Assembly: GCA_000320605.2 (NCBI GenBank) | Contig: KB445791.1 | Coordinates: 851,260 to 915,259 of the forward strand | Source of the DNA: Gelatoporia subvermispora B | Taxonomy: Eukaryota > Basidiomycota > Agaricomycetes > Polyporales > Gelatoporiaceae | Direction: 5' to 3' | DNA: 64,000 nucleotides | Part shown: in pieces, positions 57,438 to 64,000 of the stretch | Layout: every line of letters begins with the position of its first letter | How positions within the stretch are numbered: position 1 is the stretch's first letter | Made by a program: the position numbers and the translations under genes | The notes under the pieces: generated by a model | Databases searched by the model: none | What the model was told of the DNA's origin: nothing | The model's input: the letters and a program-made list of their open reading frames with translations, nothing else

Positions 57438-59145
57438 GATCTCTTGGCTCCCTCTTGCAAGTCCATCACCTAGAGTACTGCTCCGCAGTTGTACACCACT
57501 CCTAAGTTATCTGATGTATCGATACCAGTATATATTCTCTCTTCGTAGGCCCCCTTCACTCAACACGTAGACACAATGGCTTTTTTCGAGATTTGCAGTT
57601 CATATTCTCTTTAATAGGACCTTGTGCTCGAAGGGGAACTGCCCATTCATACGGTTGGTACACATGCACCCCATCCTTCTCCGTGCATTGTCGGTTGGTT
57701 GCGGTATTGACCGCTTTTCTCTATCCAGCGGTAACGTTGCGATGAGGCTGAGTGACTGAATCCTTGGGGCTGGCCGTGTGGAGGTCGGAACTCCGTTGGT
57801 CGGCAGAAATGTGTCCGTCGCTGTCACTGGGCGAGAAATGAGGAAAGCAGCGAAAGAAGTGGATTATGAGATACTCGTAATGTGCGTGGTCTACAATACA
57901 GTTCATACACTTGGCGTATCCGGAAATACAGACAAGTAAGCATAACATACGATATGGTAGAATTTGGATGCGAGGAAGTCAGTCGTTAATACTCAATCAC
58001 ATTAACGTTTCAACCTCTCCTGTACTCTCCTGCTTGATTCTTCTTTTCCGCGCTGCTCCCTTAACTGCCTCGCCCCTGTGGTCGCTGGGCCGCACTACCG
58101 GGGCGCATGGTCTGCCATAGGACGTCCAGATGCTCGAGTATATTCGGGTTCTTCAGGCCGTTCTGCGATCCTCTCCTGCCTCGCCTTACCTGCACTTAAC
58201 GTCTTCTCTGTTGCTCCTCAGCTTGCTCCCCCAGCATATGGAACATATACAATCTAGAGCCATATTATTTGTTCAGCCTGTCCACGCATTGCGATACACC
58301 CTGGTGCTTCAGCAGACATACATCATCTCCAGTCGAGAGACCCGTTAGATGTGCACCGCCGCAGCCGTCGCTGGAGACCGGCGACGTGACGAAACAACGG
58401 CTATCTCGCTCGACAAGTTGCTGCCCAAAATCCTCGATCACGCCGCTCCCGTGAGACGAAGAGAACGCGCAACTTCCGAGGCTGTGGTCGACAGATCAAA
58501 TAGGATGCAGCTCGTCCTCATAGTAGAAGTACGCCGCGTCGTGTGCAAGATCTATTGAGAGCGAATTATCGAGATGGATCCTACTTGGAGTGAGAGCCAT
58601 CACAGTACAAAGGACACCGCTGCGACCAGTCAGAGCGAGCCCGGGATAGGAGAGCCATCGAGGAGAGGATCTTGAACAGTGAGAAAGGTCGCTAGCAGGG
58701 ATGCGTAACGCAGCGAGCCAGGTTTTGCCTCCAGTCTCGTCGCGGGGAAACAGGATATGAAGATTCATGTGAGCCATAATCAGCAGTGCTCATTAAGACG
58801 GATCAATCTGTCTCAGTCAAAGTAGAGAATGTGACCTAGCAAAATAAGACGGAATTTGAAGGCCTCGAGAAGAATAAGATAGGACTATGTTCACGTGACA
58901 GGGCCGCAACTTGGAGCAGCTTTTAGTAGTGGGCACGTTGGGAGCAGAGTCGAGATGTGGGAGAGCATACGAAGAATCGCTCACTGCCGAGATCCTGAGG
59001 CCAGTGTTGTCAAAATCTGGGTGAGTTAAACATATGAGGTCCTAATATTACAAGAGATATGCGAATCCATGGAACAAACGACAACAAACGGATGTATATG
59101 AGTAGATGAGGGACTCCAGCACAAACAACAGGTCGGTACATCTGA
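57438..59145. other. Intergenic region downstream of the membrane-protein and CSN7 genes
   Basis: No supported gene. Frames of 60-95 codons at 58130-58780 overlap one another and show no motif. Confidence 0.45.
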
Positions 59146-60375
59146 TTACGGTCGTGTACGCTTCCTTTGCGACAGCCGTGCATTTGAGTCCTGCAGCGGC
59201 GCTCTGTGCACATGATCAGCTTCCACCAAATTCTGACAAGCACAAGCACAGGACTGACCTCCGGCCCTTCCCCTTCGCACCCTCCGGCGGCTCGTCCACG
59301 TCCATGCTATCCCCCTGCTCCTTTTCGCGCTCCTTGCGCTCCCGCTCCTCCCGCTCGAGTCTTTCGCGCTCGCGTTGCTTGTCCCGCTCGCGCTCTCCCG
59401 CGGGCGTGAGTCCCGTGCGGCCGGTGAACTGCCCCGCGCGCACGCCCGCCTTAGCTTCCTTGTGCTTGTCGTATACTTCTTTGAGCGTTGCCTGGTACGC
59501 GGTCTCGTAGGTTTGCGCGGCCTCCTTCGACGTAACCGCGTTTGAGGTTAGAGCAGCGAGCTTGTCGTCAAGGGTTGCGAGAACGGCGGAGGTCGTCGAT
59601 GCCCTGGATTAGTTCAGCGAGTGAGATTGTGGAGAGAAAGAAGAATGGGACGAAACGGAAGACATACCAGTTCCTCAAAGAAGCAAGCAGCTTTTCGATA
59701 TCCTCGGGCTCGATATCCCGCCCCATAGTATACTCGACTTCGAACTGCTGCTCCTTCTGGTTGAGCTTCCCGCGAATAATGTCCGAGTAGATGGCGTCGA
59801 TGATTAGATCTTCAAGCTCGCGAATATTGGGCATCTCAATGGCTTGAAGGAGAAGTGAATAGGGCAGGATCTGCGTAAGACGCCAATGAGTGATATGCCA
59901 CGCATGCAATTATTCGTTTCTAGCTACGCACACGTTTCTCAGACGCAAGGGATACTAGGCTTAGTTGCTTGAGCTTTGTGACCTGAGAATCGTTCAGCGG
60001 GGGAAGCGAGCCCTTGTGTTCTTCAACAAGACATGTCAGCGCCACATCACTATCCTGCAGGGGACTAGCTCAACGGAGATAATCTTGATATGTCTTGTAT
60101 GCGAACAGCTGCAGAGAGGAGTAGAATTGGGAGTATTGTTCGTGTGTCGCTAGCTATGCGTAGCCAGATCTCAGAATGTGTTTAACGTTAGACGGTCAAC
60201 AGCATCTGATCCGCACCTCCTGGATATTCGGCAACTCAAGCAGCTCGCCGAAGACGAAGACACCAGGGGCAGACGTAGCATCCTGAATCAACTTTGCTGC
60301 CGCAGCTCCTTTCGCGGACTTAGACATCAAAAGGAAAGGCTCGAGCTTGGTTACAGCATTTTGTCCGAGCTCCAT
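59146..60375 (-). CDS. CSN7: COP9 signalosome subunit 7 (PCI domain)
   Basis: Six minus-strand exons, 60375-60217, 60153-60075, 60020-59932, 59870-59668, 59603-59259 and 59203-59146, encode 310 residues. The COP9 signalosome removes Nedd8 from cullins. The N-terminus is typical of CSN7 ([37 protein letters not shown]), then [26 protein letters not shown], and the winged-helix part of the PCI domain [39 protein letters not shown] charged coiled-coil tail with [20 protein letters not shown] follows, ending in RKRTRP. The start is the ATG before KLEPF; a longer frame upstream is not protein-like. With the F-box protein upstream it is a second ubiquitin-system gene in the window, but the two are not adjacent. 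Confidence 0.9.
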
Positions 60376-60801
60376 AGTGGCAAATATGTCGTGGGATGTG
60401 GATAAGCGTGCCGGGTGTGGCGGACGAGGGCGCGGGCGGTGGCGGTAAGTTGTTTGTCGATGTTAGAATCCGAAGCTCTTGCCATACAGGCATAATCAAC
60501 CGCTTCTGTCTCCTCGCTCCTGCCCCAAATATTGAGTGCCGACTCAGCTGAAGTAGATGCCATGGTCACTGGTCGCCTCAGCCATTCCGAGCGAGTATAT
60601 GATCTAATTCCAGAAAATGAGTCGAAATATACATGGTGCATATCACAGCTACAAATAGAATAGGTATCTAATATCTATGTAAGTGGGTATTGTTCCATAC
60701 ATGAATGTAAATCCAGATGTGCAGATCCTTCAGTCCGTAAGTGCACACCGTAGTGCGCTTGGGGACTGTCATTTCAAGACTGCGGAAAAGGCAAGAACGG
60801 T
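60376..60801. other. Gap between the TRK 3' end and CSN7
   Basis: 426 bp between two minus-strand genes. It must hold the TRK terminator and the CSN7 promoter; no specific signals can be named. Confidence 0.35.
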
Positions 60802-63800
60802 CTATGTCGGTTTCTCAACCGTTGTAGACATCCTTCCCTTTTCTGCCAAGTCGTCTTGGGGGCCGTTCACAGCCGGCGAGGTTGGGTTCTGTGACCGAGC
60901 GTCCGCTGGTTTGTTCGGGACGAGATCTTCCGGAAGGAGAACTTTTGAACAACTCAGCGTGCTGAAATGGTCATGAAAAGGAAAGACTACTTACTGGCTC
61001 GGTCAATGGCAACTGGCAAGCCACGGTGGCGGCCCCGTAACATGATGATGATGACCACCAGTTTCGAGAGAGGTCCAAGCGCTCCTGAGAAAGCAAAATT
61101 TTCCGTCGGTATACCTAGAGTGAGGCCAATACCTCCAAATGCCGACACGAGCTCGAAAACTACGAATGTCTAGCCATCAGAGTCAGGGAGGATGAAGCGG
61201 CTCGCGACGTACTGATGCGGAAGACGTTGAACCACGGCGCGTTCACGTCGTCCATGATCTTCCCGCGCTCGATGATGCAGATGAGGAAGATCGCGCATAC
61301 GAGCCACCAGATGTCGAACGCAACTTGCCGGCGAAGGTGCCAACCAAGATATTTCCCGATTCGCTCGCGCCGAGAGGCTTTCTCGTTGATGACCGGCTCA
61401 TCGTCTTCGTCCTCAGGAGGAATTTCGAACACACCAAGACTCTTCTCCTCGTAGCTTATATGCTGTTAGCTGACTTCGCGAGTCAATTGGGCGAGGGTCA
61501 GACGTACACGTTCGTAGAACGAATACTCAACGCCACCTAAGTCTATTCAGCGACGCGCTATATATAACCTGCACAAACAGGACCTACCGGATAGACAGCG
61601 ATGTACATCATGATGATACAGAGAAACCTGCGAAGTCTTTCAACAGTCTATCGATAGAATAGGTGTCGTAACCTACTGGAAGGAAGGTGCGAGGGAAGAG
61701 AGTGACACGATTGCGAACCCTGAGGCTCGTACAGCGAAGGACTGAAATAGTCCCGCTACAGCACGAGTTCCGGGCGGGAGTGACTCCACCACATCGAGAC
61801 CGATGTTCAGGACAATGAATGAAGACCACTCAATTGCCCTGTGCAGTGCGTGAGAATGACAATCGTTGACGTATTGGAGGAGCAATTGCGTACGTGAAGA
61901 TGACAAGGGCCACGACCAGGAACCACGTAACATGTGAGGGAAACAAGTACAAAAAGCATCTGTGGTCGAATTATATTAGATTCAACCGGACCTCTGGATG
62001 GCGGCATCGACGACTTACCGACGCGGGTGGTCAAGCAGGAAGTGCAGTGCTTGATCCCGCTTCGAACCATCTTTCACGAATTTCGTCGACAACCAACTTG
62101 AGTGATGTTAATGAGTGGGCCAAGTTACGGACTTTTGGGACTCACATGAGGAGCCGGAGGCTTGAAATAACATGAGGAGACTTCGTTAAGTTTATGCTCT
62201 ACGCAAGCTTATTTCACCTACAATATCGGCTGGAATTGATTCGGCGATAAGTGATGGATCAGCATTCTTAGCAACTCAAAGCCACTCACCAATCCGTGAT
62301 TTCCAGCCAAGATGGCAAAGATCATAGCGACTACGTACAAGAGTCAGGCTGGGATGTCCAAAGATACTAACACTGTAGTGGGACACACATATCATCAAGT
62401 ACGCCCTTTGGAACGGAACCATCCCACTATAGTGCGAGTCAGATATTGGGGCATCAAGATTCAGATACCTGCACTCACACATCCACAAGACTCATTCCTC
62501 CTCCTGTGTACGCCCCCGCAACCTGGCTACATCGACGTCGGTCACATGTGATCACTGCAGGTCATTTGTACACTTACAATAAGACAAACCTAGGAGCACT
62601 TGAGGATGTGACTATTGTGATGGAGAAGAGGATACAGACCATGACTTATTCACCAGCCGGAACTGGCTGTCAAACACATCGTCGTACTTGTGGGTAGTAT
62701 TCAACCAGGGAGCAATCAACGTGAACGTGATCAATTGCACGCCGATAAAGTACTGCGGAGATCAGCGTCATGTCAGCTTCCCGGAGCAGCTATTAGAGAA
62801 AAATCTCGAACTCACGAGAATGACGAGGTAGCTCAAGAATCGGAGAGCCCGATATCTGTCAGACGAGCAGTCAATTTCTGTGACCTATCATCTGGTCAGC
62901 AAAGACCATCTCCAACGTACTCAATCCCACCAAGTTCCTCCAACTGCTCATCAGTGAGATCCTCTGTGTTGAACTCCGAGTTGCGTCCAATAACCAGGTT
63001 CCCCAGCAGTGTCTCACTCAGCCACTTTCGCGTATGCCCGCGGGCCGTGGGACTCGGGCCATTCGCGAATGTGCGCTCCACATGCTTATACAAGTGGGGA
63101 AACATACGCTGTGCTATACGTTTAACTAGGTCGATGGGACCTGGGAAACCGCCTAGCCCTTGATCTTTCGGGCGCTGTCCGAATGGGAGCTGGTTTGTAG
63201 GCACAGAGGGGTCGTATGGCACGAAGGGCATTGTGGGCGCGATGATAGTCCGCCGACGTGGGATTGGCTTCCTCCTACGGAGATCGGACTCGACGAACTG
63301 CGGGGCACGCTGTGTGCGACTATCGAAGCGCGACATCGGGGACATGTGCGAAGATATGGACGAATGCCTTTCGCCGAGCGTATCCTGCCCGTCCATAGAC
63401 GGGCGCGCGTCGGATGAAGGCGACATCGGCGTGGGCGACTCCTGTAGCTCCCGGTCAGGCAGGGACAGACGGTCGTGCTCGGGCTGCATCGTCATGCCCA
63501 AGGCAATACCCAGCCCCAGACCTGTGCCACCGCCGCCTGCAAGCGCTGCTCCTATGCCCTCGGTCGCTTTGATGCGCTGGGTACCCGGCTGGCTATGCGG
63601 GGCGCTCTCGGGCAGAGGAATTGATCCTCCCTGCACCTCGATCTTGGGCACGTCAGGGCTTCCTGAGCCTCCGCCGAGGAGACTGAAGTTGCGCATAATC
63701 TTGCCCAATGTTAACTTCTTCCGGTGCACGTCAAGCACATGCTGGTGGAAGTAGTGCTTTCTGATCAGCACCATCACCCATGCGATGACGGTCTGATAAC

Positions 63801-64000
63801 AAGGGGTCAGTGGTTGCAAAAGACGATTGAAATTGGTCAATAAGACAGAACCAACCACATCACCAGCAAGTTGCAGAATGTATAAGATCACTTGCTGGAA
63901 CGGAGTAAGAGTACTCAAGTTGACGGTTGCTAGCCCGGTAACTGTCAGAGCAGAGTAGCATAGGAACAGGGCATCGATGAATGCTGCACACGTCAGGTAC
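60802..64000 (-). CDS. TRK1: TRK potassium transporter, partial (5' end beyond the window)
   Basis: This is a multi-exon minus-strand gene entering from the right edge. TRK proteins are plasma-membrane K+ transporters with four pore-loop repeats. Visible in order: SALTVTGLATVNLSTLTPFQQ (63900-63980), a long hydrophilic cytosolic loop rich in Ser/Pro and basic residues (about 63000-63780, variable in the family), ELGGIEY, FALFQVAGAYTGGGLSLVD, MIFAILAGNHGLP, AIEWSSFIVLNIGLDVV, SGFAIVSLSSL, an IPPEDEDDEP loop, IGKYLGWHLRRQVAFD, WFNVFRI-IFELVSAFGGIGLTLG and MLRGRHRGLPVAIDRA. The last exons are 61159-60995 and 60941-60802. Exons between 61213 and 63780 were not all delimited. Confidence 0.85.

Overview
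The window reads as a nuclear segment from a basidiomycete fungus of the class Agaricomycetes, most likely a wood-decay polypore-type species. The evidence is dense short spliceosomal introns (about 50-65 bp, GTRNGT...YAG), both strands used, moderate GC, and typical products: a Lam16A-type GH16 glucanase, CYP61/ERG5, an SCPx-type thiolase, an Agaricomycete F-box protein and a multi-copy lectin-like/serine-rich membrane protein family. Exon models come from splice sites, reading-frame phase and remembered family sequence; no search was run.

Layout, left to right. 1-9.3 kb: a small Agaricomycete-specific protein (1614-2337), a GC-rich repeat-bearing stretch (4.4-6.4 kb), then a gene that matches only the N-terminal kinase-like part of a fungal hybrid histidine kinase and stops before any histidine-kinase or receiver domain (6423-9267). 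11.0-31.4 kb: six tand em-oriented copies (five well modelled, one divergent) of a predicted type I membrane protein with a secreted beta-sandwich-like ectodomain, Ser/Thr stalk, one membrane helix and a long cytosolic tail. This run is interrupted by ERG5 (sterol C-22 desaturase) and a small LEA-like mitochondrial protein. 31.8-35.1 kb: an F-box protein and an unrecognised 89-residue four-exon gene.

36.6-46.3 kb: a peroxisomal SCPx-type thiolase diverging from a LipB-type octanoyltransferase (LIP2), then a convergent pair of secreted glycoside hydrolases (GH16 and GH5) and an NAD(P)-binding reductase-like gene. 49-57.5 kb: a RluA-family pseudouridine synthase (PUS9/RIB2-like), two tandem methyltransferase paralogs with the same exon plan, the Hsp90 co-chaperone p23, and a conserved fungal membrane protein. 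59-64 kb: COP9 signalosome subunit 7 and the 3' part of a TRK potassium transporter that runs off the right edge.

The most noteworthy items are the tandem receptor-like family with a conserved tail motif in three members, the truncated histidine-kinase head, the small four-exon gene, a split or stwintron-like intron in the GH16 catalytic motif, a 15-nt micro-exon in the thiolase, and three GC-AG introns within 6 kb.
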